Below are positions 1-5,986 of a stretch of 11,977 nt of DNA, one piece after another. The stretch spans positions 1-11,977 of the forward strand of contig CABUCP010000047.1 in the NCBI GenBank assembly GCA_902490055.1, given 5' to 3'. Both the position numbers and the translations under genes were made by a program. Origin of the DNA: an uncultured Klebsiella sp. GTDB taxonomy: Bacteria; Pseudomonadota; Gammaproteobacteria; Enterobacterales; Enterobacteriaceae. Within the stretch, counting starts at the first letter, position 1; every line of letters starts with the position of its first letter. The notes below the pieces were generated by a model, which made no database searches, was not told the DNA's origin, and saw only the letters and a list, made by a program, of their open reading frames with translations.

Positions 1-1370
1 ATGTGGCGGTGAAAGGCGATCGGATTATTGCTATCGCCCCGGCGCTCGATGTCGCGGCGGAGCAGGAGATTGATGGGCAGGGGCGGGTGCTGGCGCCAGG
101 TTTTATAGATGTTCACACTCACGACGATATCAACGTTATCCGCATGCCGGAGTACCTGCCGAAGCTCAGCCAGGGGGTGACGACGGTGATCGTCGGCAAC
201 TGCGGGATCAGCGCGGCAACCGCCACCATGCGCGGCGAGGTGCCGGACCCGATGAATCTTCTCGGCGAGCAGCAGCACTTTATCTATCCCACCGTGGAGG
301 CCTACGCCCATGCGGTGGAGGCGGCGCGACCGTCGCTGAACGTCGGCACGCTGATTGGCCATACTGCGCTGCGCAATAACCATATGGATGACCTGTTCCG
401 CCCGGCGAACGAAACGGAAATCGCCGGTATGCGCGTACAGCTGCGCGATGCGCTGCGCCAGGGCGCCCTGGGGCTGAGTACCGGTCTGGCCTACGCCAGC
501 GCGTTTCAGTCGACCACCGAAGAGGTGATGGCGCTGGCGGAAGAGCTGGCGGCCGGAAAGGGCGTCTATACCACCCATTTACGCTCGGAGTTTGAGCCGA
601 TTCTCGAAGCGCTGGACGAAGCTTTCCGTATCGGTCGTCACGGTAATGTGCCGGTGGTGGTCTCGCATCATAAATGCGCCGGGGCGAAAAACTGGGGGCG
701 CACCAAAGAGACGCTGGCATTCTTTGATGAGATGCGCCAGCAGCAGGATATCGCCTGCGACTGCTATCCCTATTCCGCCAGCTCGTCGACGCTGGATATG
801 AAGCAGGTCACCGATGAGTTCGATATCGTGATCACCTGGTCAGAAGCGCAGCCGGAGCAGGCGGGGAAAACGCTACAGCAGATCGCCGATGAGTGGCAGG
901 TCAGCCTGCACGACGCCGCGGCGCGGCTGATGCCGGCAGGCGCTATCTATTACAACATGGACGAGCAGGATGTACGGCGAGTGATGCGCTATCCGGTGAC
1001 TATGATTGGTTCGGACGGCCTACCGAACGATCCGATGCCGCATCCGCGCCTGTGGGGCGCCTTCCCGCGCGTGCTCGGCCACTATAGCCGCGACGAGCAG
1101 CTATTCCCGCTGACCACAGCGGTGCACAAGATGACCGGGCTATCGGCAGCGCGCTTCCAGCTTGCGGATCGCGGGCTGGTGAAAATCGGCTACTTCGCCG
1201 ATCTGGTGCTGTTTGACCCGCAGACGGTGCGCGATGTCGCCAGCTTCTCCGACCCGAAACGACCGGCGGACGGCATTGAGGCGGTGATGGTCAACGGCGT
1301 GATGAGCTACGGCAGCGATAAAAAAATTACCGGGCGGGCAGGGCGTTTCCTGCGTCGCCGGATGGACTAA
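1..1370 (+). CDS. N-acyl-D-amino-acid deacylase (D-aminoacylase family), 5' end missing
   Basis: Zinc-dependent amidohydrolase that removes the acyl group from N-acyl-D-amino acids or related N-acyl amino acids in the cytoplasm. The frame is open to the left edge, so the apparent GTG at base 3 is not the start. Numbered from that GTG, the metal and catalytic residues are H38 and H40 (DVHTHDD), C67 (VGNCGIS), H192 (THLRSE), H222 (SHHK) and D338 (GSDGLP). From memory, the Alcaligenes faecalis enzyme has H67, H69, C96, H220, H250 and D366. The offset is a constant 28-29 residues, so about 28 N-terminal residues lie outside the window and the catalytic core is complete. The C-terminus (residues ~396-440) has the usual FADLVLFDP return to the small beta domain. 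The stop is 10 bp before ridA, implying cotranscription. The family is certain; the substrate is not. The kinase and aldolase downstream suggest an N-acyl amino sugar acid rather than an ordinary D-amino acid. Confidence 0.9.
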   Translation, partial: VAVKGDRIIAIAPALDVAAEQEIDGQGRVLAPGFIDVHTHDDINVIRMPEYLPKLSQGVTTVIVGNCGISAATATMRGEVPDPMNLLGEQQHFIYPTVEAYAHAVEAARPSLNVGTLIGHTALRNNHMDDLFRPANETEIAGMRVQLRDALRQGALGLSTGLAYASAFQSTTEEVMALAEELAAGKGVYTTHLRSEFEPILEALDEAFRIGRHGNVPVVVSHHKCAGAKNWGRTKETLAFFDEMRQQQDIACDCYPYSASSSTLDMKQVTDEFDIVITWSEAQPEQAGKTLQQIADEWQVSLHDAAARLMPAGAIYYNMDEQDVRRVMRYPVTMIGSDGLPNDPMPHPRLWGAFPRVLGHYSRDEQLFPLTTAVHKMTGLSAARFQLADRGLVKIGYFADLVLFDPQTVRDVASFSDPKRPADGIEAVMVNGVMSYGSDKKITGRAGRFLRRRMD

Positions 1371-1380
1371 GGAGTTGAGT

Positions 1381-1773
1381 ATGAGTATCAAACGTTATGG
1401 CGTAGAAGGCGGTACCGGAACCGGCGGCCAGCACCTGCCGTTCGCCCGTGCGGTGGAAGCCGGCGGCTGGCTGTATGTCTCCGGGCAAACGCCGATGAAA
1501 AATGGCGAAGTCGTGGAAGGCGGGATCGTCGAGCAATCGCGGCTGGCAATTCAGAACTGCGTCGACATCATGAGCGAAGCCGGCTATGGCCTGGCGGATG
1601 TGGTGCATGTCAAAGTGATCCTTACCGATGCGCGTTACTTCCAGTCGTTCAATAAGGTCTTCCGCGAGTTCTTTGGCGATAACCCGCCGGCGCGCATCTG
1701 CTGCGTGGCGGACCTGGTGGTGGATTGCAAAGTGGAAGTAGATGTGACCTGTTTTAACGCTTCGCGTCTGTAA
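1381..1773 (+). CDS. RidA-family (YjgF/YER057c/UK114) enamine/imine deaminase
   Basis: A 130-residue protein of usual RidA length. These small trimeric cytoplasmic proteins hydrolyse reactive enamine/imine intermediates, such as 2-aminoacrylate released by PLP ammonia-lyases, to the keto acid and ammonia. The key arginine is present at R105 (PPARICC), the same number as in E. coli RidA, with C107 and a later acid E119 (KVEVDV). The usual tyrosine of the GPY motif is replaced by F21 (LPFARAV), so this is a distinct subgroup and not the housekeeping ridA. Start: a TTG lies at 1375, but ATG 1381 is preferred because AGGAG at 1370-1374 sits 6 nt upstream of it. AGGAG begins at the last base of the deacylase stop codon, so the two genes are tightly coupled. 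Placement after a deacylase and before a keto-deoxy sugar acid kinase suggests that it clears the imine made during deamination of an amino sugar acid. Confidence 0.88.
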   Translation: MSIKRYGVEGGTGTGGQHLPFARAVEAGGWLYVSGQTPMKNGEVVEGGIVEQSRLAIQNCVDIMSEAGYGLADVVHVKVILTDARYFQSFNKVFREFFGDNPPARICCVADLVVDCKVEVDVTCFNASRL

Positions 1774-1800
1774 CGCCCAACAGTTAGGGCATAAAAATTT

Positions 1801-1822
1801 ATCCCTCCCTTCCGGGAGGGAT
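1801..1822. terminator. Strong hairpin after the RidA-family gene, possible terminator or processing site
   Basis: A perfect 9-bp stem, ATCCCTCCC (1801-1809) with GGGAGGGAT (1814-1822), closes a TTCC loop, 27 bp after the RidA-family stop codon. On the + strand it is followed by CGTCAAAAAA, with no T tract, so it is not a canonical intrinsic terminator for this operon. The T-rich run AAATTTTT lies on the opposite strand, where no gene reads into it. It could cause partial termination or protect the 3' end of the upstream mRNA segment. Confidence 0.4.
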
Positions 1823-1916
1823 CGTCAAAAAAGTGTGATATCGGCACCAGAGTGAATAAATAAATCGGTGCCACTGGGTTCGCTATGCCTTTTTCAGGCA
1901 TGGTTCCTGTTAACTC

Positions 1917-1942
1917 ATAATATTCAGCGGCACGAATATTAT
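1917..1942. repeat. Inverted repeat ATAATATT-N10-AATATTAT upstream of the symporter gene
   Basis: Perfect 8-bp arms (1917-1924 and 1935-1942) are separated by 10 bp, with the right arm ending 22 bp before the symporter start. The dyad could bind a dimeric regulator or form a weak AU-rich RNA hairpin close to the ribosome binding site. Its arms do not match the palindrome upstream of the RpiR-type gene, so I do not assign it to that regulator. Confidence 0.4.
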
Positions 1943-1964
1943 TTATTACGTCTGGATGTGAGCA

Positions 1965-3452
1965 ATGAATAATATGTCATTTATGATTTGGTTTGCCATT
2001 TATGCCTGCGCGATGATTACCTTAGGCTGGTACGTTTCACGCAAGCAGAAAACCGGTGAAGACTTTTTACTTGGCGGCCGTTCGCTGCCGATGATCCTGA
2101 CCCTCGGTTCGACGGTGGGCACCATGGTGGGGACCGGCTCCAGCGTCGGCGCGGTTGGCTTTGGCTACAGCAACGGCTGGGCCGGGATGCTGTATGGCCT
2201 TGGCGGCGCGGTGGGCATTCTGCTGGTAGCATGGCTGTTCGCTCCGGTACGTAAACTTCGCTTTATGACCATGAGTGAAGAAATGTCTTATTACACCGGC
2301 GGCAGTAAAATTATTAAAAACCTTGTCGCGGTTCTTATTTTTATTGCCTCTATCGGCTGGCTGGGGGCGCATATATTAGGCGGCGGCTTATATCTGGCGT
2401 GGGCTAGCGGTATTGATATTAATGTCGCCAAAATTATTATCGCGTTAGCCTTCGTGGTTTATGTCGGGATTGGCGGTTATTCCGCAGTGGTGTGGATCGA
2501 TACTATTCAATCGATCGTACTGTTCGTGGGCTTTATTTTAATGGCGGTGCTGGCGGTACACCACGTTGGCGGCTGGAGCCATATTCAGCAGGCCGTAGAC
2601 CCGGCGGCGCAGAGCCTGTTCGCAGTCGATAAATTAGGCGTACTACCGGCGCTGTCGTTGGCGATGGTGATTGGCGTCGGCGTGCTGGCGACGCCATCCT
2701 ACCGTCAGCGTATTTACTCGGCTAAAACCGTCTCGTCGGTACGCCAATCCTTCACTATTACCGGCCTGCTGTATCTGGGCTTCTCCTTCCTGCCGGCGAT
2801 CATCGGCATGGCGGTATGGACCATGAACCCGCAGCTGGAAAACAGCGGCTTCGCCTTCCTGTTTGCTACCCAGGTGCTGCCGCCGGTGCTGGCGATGGCG
2901 ATCCTGATTGCCGGGATGTCGGCGAACATGTCTTCCGGCAGCTCGGATGCCATCGCGGCGGTATCTATTATGCTGCGCGATCTCTATACCCTGGTGACTG
3001 GTCATATGCCCGCGCCGGAAAAGGCGATTCGTCTGTCGCGGATCTTCCTGGTACTGGTCATCGCGCTGGCGTTGCTGTTTGCCCTGACCTCCAACGACAT
3101 CATCAGCTACATCACCAAAATGATCTCGATGATTATGTCCGGGATGTTTATCTGCACCATGCTTGGCCGCTTCTGGAACCGCTTTAACTGGCAGGGCGCG
3201 GTCGCCGCGCTGGCCGGCGGCGCAGGGGCATCGCTGGCGGTACTGGTGGATAGCGACTGGCTGGCCTTCTGGGGCAATCCGTGTATCCCGGCGGTGCTGA
3301 CGAGCCTGGTAGCATCGGTCGTGGTAACGCTACTGACGCCGGCCAGCAGCATGAGCCGCGAGCAGGCGCTGGAAATGATCACCCGCGAGCGTGAAAGCCG
3401 CCCAACGCCGCCGCCGCTGCCGATCGGCAAGCGCCAGACGACACGCGGATAA
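1965..3452 (+). CDS. Sodium:solute symporter (SSS family), likely amino sugar acid or sugar acid importer
   Basis: A 495-residue inner-membrane protein of normal SSS length with about 13 hydrophobic segments and a polar 35-residue C-terminal tail. Family marks in order are: GGRSLPMILTLGSTVGTMVG (37-56, first core helix); YVGIGGYSAVVWIDTIQ (166-182), which fits the SSS signature of Y-x-G-G-x-x-A-V-x-x-x-D-x-x-Q; SYRQRIYSAKTVSSVRQS (245-262); and MSANMSSGSSDAIAAVS (318-334), the serine-rich helix that helps form the Na2 sodium site. The ATG at 1965 has only a weak Shine-Dalgarno (GGATGTGAG, 1954-1962); ATG 1974 is an alternative. The stop is 9 bp before dgoK. Substrate cannot be read from sequence; neighbours point to an N-acylated amino sugar acid or a keto-deoxy sugar acid. 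Codons between about 2280 and 2560 are richer in TTA and ATT than the rest of the gene. Confidence 0.88.
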   Translation: MNNMSFMIWFAIYACAMITLGWYVSRKQKTGEDFLLGGRSLPMILTLGSTVGTMVGTGSSVGAVGFGYSNGWAGMLYGLGGAVGILLVAWLFAPVRKLRFMTMSEEMSYYTGGSKIIKNLVAVLIFIASIGWLGAHILGGGLYLAWASGIDINVAKIIIALAFVVYVGIGGYSAVVWIDTIQSIVLFVGFILMAVLAVHHVGGWSHIQQAVDPAAQSLFAVDKLGVLPALSLAMVIGVGVLATPSYRQRIYSAKTVSSVRQSFTITGLLYLGFSFLPAIIGMAVWTMNPQLENSGFAFLFATQVLPPVLAMAILIAGMSANMSSGSSDAIAAVSIMLRDLYTLVTGHMPAPEKAIRLSRIFLVLVIALALLFALTSNDIISYITKMISMIMSGMFICTMLGRFWNRFNWQGAVAALAGGAGASLAVLVDSDWLAFWGNPCIPAVLTSLVASVVVTLLTPASSMSREQALEMITRERESRPTPPPLPIGKRQTTRG

Positions 3453-3461
3453 GGGGCAGCC

Positions 3462-4334
3462 ATGAACGAGTATATTGCCGTCGATTGGGGATCCACGCAG
3501 CTGCGCGCCTGGCGTATCCGTGACGGAGAATGCATCGATAGCCGGGAGCTACCCTGTGGCGTTACGCGTCTGAATGGACAATCCGCCGAGGCGGTATTCC
3601 ACCAGCAGCTGGCGCCGTGGCGCGGCGAACCAGCGCTGCCGGTGGTGATGGCGGGGATGATCGGCAGCGATGCCGGCTGGCAGCCGGTCCCCTACCTGGC
3701 CTGCCCGCTGGCGCTGGACGCCCTCGGCGGCCAGCTACATGCGGTGGCTGAAAATGTGTGGATCGTCCCGGGGCTGAAGGTGGCGCAGGCCGCAGATTAT
3801 GACGTGATGCGCGGCGAAGAGACGCAATTGCTGGGGGCCTGGCAACAGATGCCCGCGGAGTGCTACGTGCTGCCCGGCACCCACAGCAAATGGGTGCAGG
3901 TGCAGGACGACGTGGTGCGCCATTTCGCTACCGCGATGACCGGCGAGCTACATCATCTGTTACTTAACCATTCGCTGTTGGGCCAGCAGTTGCCGGCGCA
4001 GCAGCCTGATGAGACCGCTTTCGAACGTGGCCTGGAAAAGGGGCTGGCTCAACCCGAGCTGCTGGCCGGGCTATTCAGCGCCCGCGCCGCGCGGGTATTG
4101 GGGGCGCTGGCGCCCACCTCGGTTAGCGATTATCTCTCCGGGCTGTTGATTGGCGCGGAGGTGGCGACTTTTAGCGAACGCTACCGCGCCAGCCGCGTCG
4201 TGCTGGTCGGCAACCCGGCGCTGAGCGCCCGTTATCAGCGGGCGATGGCGGCGCGCGGGCTGACGGTTTCCTGCTGCGCAGGCGATGCGGCGTTTCTTTC
4301 TGGTATGGCGAGGATTATTGATGGACAAGGTTAA
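3462..4334 (+). CDS. dgoK: 2-dehydro-3-deoxygalactonokinase (DgoK family)
   Basis: Cytoplasmic kinase that phosphorylates 2-dehydro-3-deoxy-D-galactonate with ATP to the 6-phosphate, the step before aldol cleavage in the De Ley-Doudoroff pathway. Its 290 residues match E. coli DgoK (292) end to end. Motifs are the N-terminal phosphate-binding IAVDWGSTQLRAW (5-17), CGVTRLNG (32-39), MAGMIGSDAGW (63-73), RGEETQLLGA (117-126), LPGTHSKWV (137-145) and MTGELHHLLLNHSL (159-172). ATG 3462 follows AAGGGG (3451-3456) with 5 nt spacing; this Shine-Dalgarno overlaps the symporter stop. The last 14 bp overlap the aldolase gene, so translation is probably coupled. The neighbours here are a deacylase and a RidA protein, whereas the classical E. 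coli dgo operon has a galactonate dehydratase and galactonate transporter. The 2-keto-3-deoxygalactonate is therefore probably made by another route. Since it may be a paralogue of a housekeeping dgoK elsewhere, the symbol denotes family function. Confidence 0.9.
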   Translation: MNEYIAVDWGSTQLRAWRIRDGECIDSRELPCGVTRLNGQSAEAVFHQQLAPWRGEPALPVVMAGMIGSDAGWQPVPYLACPLALDALGGQLHAVAENVWIVPGLKVAQAADYDVMRGEETQLLGAWQQMPAECYVLPGTHSKWVQVQDDVVRHFATAMTGELHHLLLNHSLLGQQLPAQQPDETAFERGLEKGLAQPELLAGLFSARAARVLGALAPTSVSDYLSGLLIGAEVATFSERYRASRVVLVGNPALSARYQRAMAARGLTVSCCAGDAAFLSGMARIIDGQG

Positions 4335-4920
4335 ACTGGTGGCGATTTTGCGCGGTATTCGTCCCGATGAGGCGGCGGAGCATATTGCGTCGCTTGTCGA
4401 TGCGGGCTTCCGCTACATTGAAATCCCGCTTAATTCGCCGGACTGGCAGCAGAGTATTCCGCAGATGGTGCGCCAGTTTGGCGAGCGCGCGGTCATCGGC
4501 GCCGGTACGGTGCTTAAGGTTGAGCAGGTCGATTTTCTGGCTGAGGCCGGGGCAAAGCTTATCGTGACGCCCAATACGTCGCCGGTGGTGATCCGCCGCG
4601 CGGTGGAGAGCGGAATGCTGGTTTGCGCCGGCTGCGCGACGGCATCGGAGGCGTTTAGCGCGCTGGACGCCGGGGCGCAGTGGCTGAAAATCTTCCCGTC
4701 TTCGGCGTTCGGCCCGGAATATATTCGGGCGCTGAAAGCGGTATTGCCGCCGGAAGTCCCGGTGCTGGCGGTCGGCGGCGTGACGCCGGAAAATCTGAGC
4801 AGCTGGCGTCAGGCAGGCTGCGCGGGGGCGGGATTAGGCAGCGATTTGTACCGTGCCGGGCAGCCGCTGGAACGCACGCGCCAGCAAGCGCGACGCTTTA
4901 TCGCCGCCTGCGGTGATTAA
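4321..4920 (+). CDS. dgoA: 2-dehydro-3-deoxy-6-phosphogalactonate aldolase
   Basis: Class I Schiff-base aldolase cleaving 2-dehydro-3-deoxy-6-phosphogalactonate to pyruvate and D-glyceraldehyde 3-phosphate. The 199-residue TIM barrel is close to E. coli DgoA (205). Visible residues are R11 (AILRGI), E34 (EIPLNSP), the Schiff-base lysine K123 (WLKIFPSSAFGP) and the phosphate-loop region GLGSDLY near 177-183. V151 in AVGGVTPENL corresponds to the valine that, from memory, separates KDPGal aldolase from the KDPG enzyme Eda, which has threonine there; this favours a galacto substrate. A longer frame opens at 4285, but ATG 4321 gives the conserved N-terminus and is served by GGCGAGGA (4307-4314) 6 nt upstream. 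It starts 14 bp inside dgoK. Its stop overlaps the stop of the opposite-strand regulator gene, with no terminator in between. Confidence 0.92.
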   Translation: MDKVKLVAILRGIRPDEAAEHIASLVDAGFRYIEIPLNSPDWQQSIPQMVRQFGERAVIGAGTVLKVEQVDFLAEAGAKLIVTPNTSPVVIRRAVESGMLVCAGCATASEAFSALDAGAQWLKIFPSSAFGPEYIRALKAVLPPEVPVLAVGGVTPENLSSWRQAGCAGAGLGSDLYRAGQPLERTRQQARRFIAACGD

Positions 4921-5780
4921 TCGCCAAGCGGCAGGCGGTCGACGCCGTCCCGGTGGTCGTCGAGCGCCAGTTTAATCCGCCGCAGCCGATCTTTCGCCTG
5001 CGGCTTATTGGCCATCGCCAGTTCGGTAGCCAGCACATCGACCATCGCCAGCATTGCATAACGCGAGGCGCTGGGCTTGAAGATATAGTCGTTTTCGCTA
5101 ACCAGCAGCGGCAGCAGCAGATCGGCCTGCGCCGCCAGCGGCGTCTGCGGCGGAGTGATGGCGATAACTTTCGCCCCGTACTGCCTGGCGATGGCGGCGC
5201 TCTCAATCATCTCTTTGGTATAGCCGCCCAACGACAGCACAATCACCACATCTTTCGCCGTGACCGCGGAACTCATCATACGCACCAGCAGGCCGTCGCT
5301 CTGGCTGACCACCGGTAACCCGAGGCGGAACAGGCGGTACTGGATCTCCTGTGCGCAGATGGTTGAGCCGCCGCCCATGCCGACGGCAAGCACCTGGCGC
5401 GCGTCGCTAATCCAGGAGACCGCGCGTTTCAGGGCTTCGAGATCCAGCGCCCGGCGGTTGGTCTCCAGCACGCTGATGATCGACTCATAAATTCCCTGTA
5501 CGCCTTCCAGATCCGGCACGTCGAGAATAAAGCGTTGGCCGATCGCCAGCGACTGGGCAAGCTTCATTTTCAGTTCGCGCACGTCTTTGCATCCCAGCGC
5601 GCGGGCAAAGCGGGTTACCGAGGCCTGGCTGGCGTGAGTCAGCCGCGCCAGCTCGGCAATCGGCATTTCCGCCGCGGCGGCGACATCATCGAGAATAAAT
5701 TGTGCGATGCGTTTTTCGGTCGCGGTTAGCGCCATAAAGCGGTCGGTGATGCAGGAAATGATATCGATCGAGTAGGCCAT
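4917..5780 (-). CDS. RpiR/MurR-family (HTH-SIS) transcriptional regulator
   Basis: A 287-residue regulator with an N-terminal RpiR-type helix-turn-helix (residues ~1-77; recognition region MPIAELARLTHASQASVTRF, 39-58) and a C-terminal sugar-phosphate isomerase SIS domain (~125-265; GMGGGST at 134-140 and VLSLGGYTKE at 181-190). SIS domains of this family bind phosphosugars, and the relative HexR responds to KDPG. The natural ligand here may therefore be the DgoK product. Length matches HexR-type proteins. The frame extends 18 codons further up to 5834, but those codons run through a palindrome and into an ERIC repeat, and the family N-terminus fits MAYSIDIISC, so 5780 is chosen; its Shine-Dalgarno is weak. 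The gene converges on the catabolic operon, sharing bases 4917-4920 with dgoA. It is the probable local repressor; activation cannot be excluded. Confidence 0.85.
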   Translation of the reverse strand: MAYSIDIISCITDRFMALTATEKRIAQFILDDVAAAAEMPIAELARLTHASQASVTRFARALGCKDVRELKMKLAQSLAIGQRFILDVPDLEGVQGIYESIISVLETNRRALDLEALKRAVSWISDARQVLAVGMGGGSTICAQEIQYRLFRLGLPVVSQSDGLLVRMMSSAVTAKDVVIVLSLGGYTKEMIESAAIARQYGAKVIAITPPQTPLAAQADLLLPLLVSENDYIFKPSASRYAMLAMVDVLATELAMANKPQAKDRLRRIKLALDDHRDGVDRLPLGD

Positions 5781-5806
5781 ACCGGGTATCAGGTTATGTA
5801 TTGGGA

Positions 5807-5823
5807 ATGGTACTTTGTACCAT
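5807..5823. promoter_or_regulatory. Candidate operator of the RpiR-type regulator (17-bp perfect palindrome)
   Basis: ATGGTAC-TTT-GTACCAT is a perfect 7-3-7 inverted repeat 26 bp upstream of the preferred regulator start. Dimeric RpiR-family proteins such as HexR bind odd-length inverted repeats with an AT-rich centre, so this is the best operator candidate in the window. It overlaps a weak predicted -10 element and would suit autoregulation. A second copy would be expected in front of the catabolic operon, which lies left of the window. Confidence 0.5.
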
Positions 5824-5848
5824 ATACCCGTCATACTTCAAGTTGCAA
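5821..5848 (-). promoter_or_regulatory. Possible promoter of the RpiR-type gene
   Basis: On the minus strand, TTGCAA (5848-5843) and TATATG (5826-5821) form weak -35 and -10 hexamers with a 16-bp spacer. The -35 and most of the -10 lie inside the end of the ERIC repeat, and the -10 touches the palindrome. The match to consensus is modest, so this is tentative. Confidence 0.25.
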
Positions 5849-5949
5849 GCGCGTTGGCTTTCCTCGCTCACCCCAGTCACTTACTAGAGTAAGCTCCTGG
5901 GGATTCCCTGCGTCGCCGCCTTCCTACAACTCGAATTATTTAGGGTATA
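5823..5949. repeat. ERIC element (enterobacterial repetitive intergenic consensus), 127 bp
   Basis: Imperfect palindrome bounded by TATACCC (5823-5829) and GGGTATA (5943-5949), exactly 127 bp, the classical ERIC length. The conserved core is present: CGCTCACCCCAGTCACTTA and AGTAAGCTCCTGGGGATTC, the sequences targeted by the standard ERIC2 and ERIC1R primers. The centre folds as CTTACT/AGTAAG, flanked by CCCCAG/CTGGGG. It lies between two minus-strand genes, starting 37 bp after the acetyltransferase stop and ending in the upstream region of the RpiR-type gene. It may act in the RNA as a processing or partial termination structure. Confidence 0.93.
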
Positions 5950-5986
5950 GGCGGGTGACAAAAGCAGCGCGGCGCGTCCCACGGTG

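Larger units (their letters stand above)
1774..1964 (+). promoter_or_regulatory. 191-bp AT-rich gap with serial inverted repeats before the symporter gene
   Basis: The gap between the RidA-family gene and the symporter gene is AT-rich compared with its flanks. It contains a strong hairpin (1801-1822), GGCACC 1843-1848 facing GGTGCC 1867-1872, a hairpin ATGCCT 1885-1890 / AGGCAT 1896-1901, and an 8-bp inverted repeat at 1917-1942. An imperfect direct repeat, ATCGGCACCA (1840) and ATCGGTGCCA (1864), lies 24 bp apart. No convincing -35/-10 pair was found. It may be a structured mRNA leader that lowers or conditions symporter expression, or a promoter region with operators. The structures are seen directly; the role is inferred. 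Confidence 0.45.

Noticed and set aside
3..5. GTG as a true start for the deacylase gene
   Set aside because: Active-site residues are shifted by a constant 28-29 relative to the characterised enzyme, the frame is open to the edge, and the N-terminal beta strand of the family is missing. The gene is cut, not short.
280..720. Minus-strand open frame of 146 codons inside the deacylase gene
   Set aside because: Arg/Pro-rich translation antisense to a well-supported enzyme, with no motif or ribosome binding site worth noting.
1885..1901. Hairpin ATGCCT/AGGCAT as an intrinsic terminator
   Set aside because: Only 6 bp with no T tract after it; kept only as part of the structured leader.
1894..1923. 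TAATAT at 1918-1923 as a -10 box for the symporter gene
   Set aside because: No acceptable -35 hexamer at 16-18 bp upstream, and the region is so AT-rich that chance matches are expected.
5781..5834. N-terminal extension of the RpiR-type protein
   Set aside because: The 18 extra codons run through a perfect palindrome and into the ERIC repeat, and the residues do not resemble the family N-terminus.
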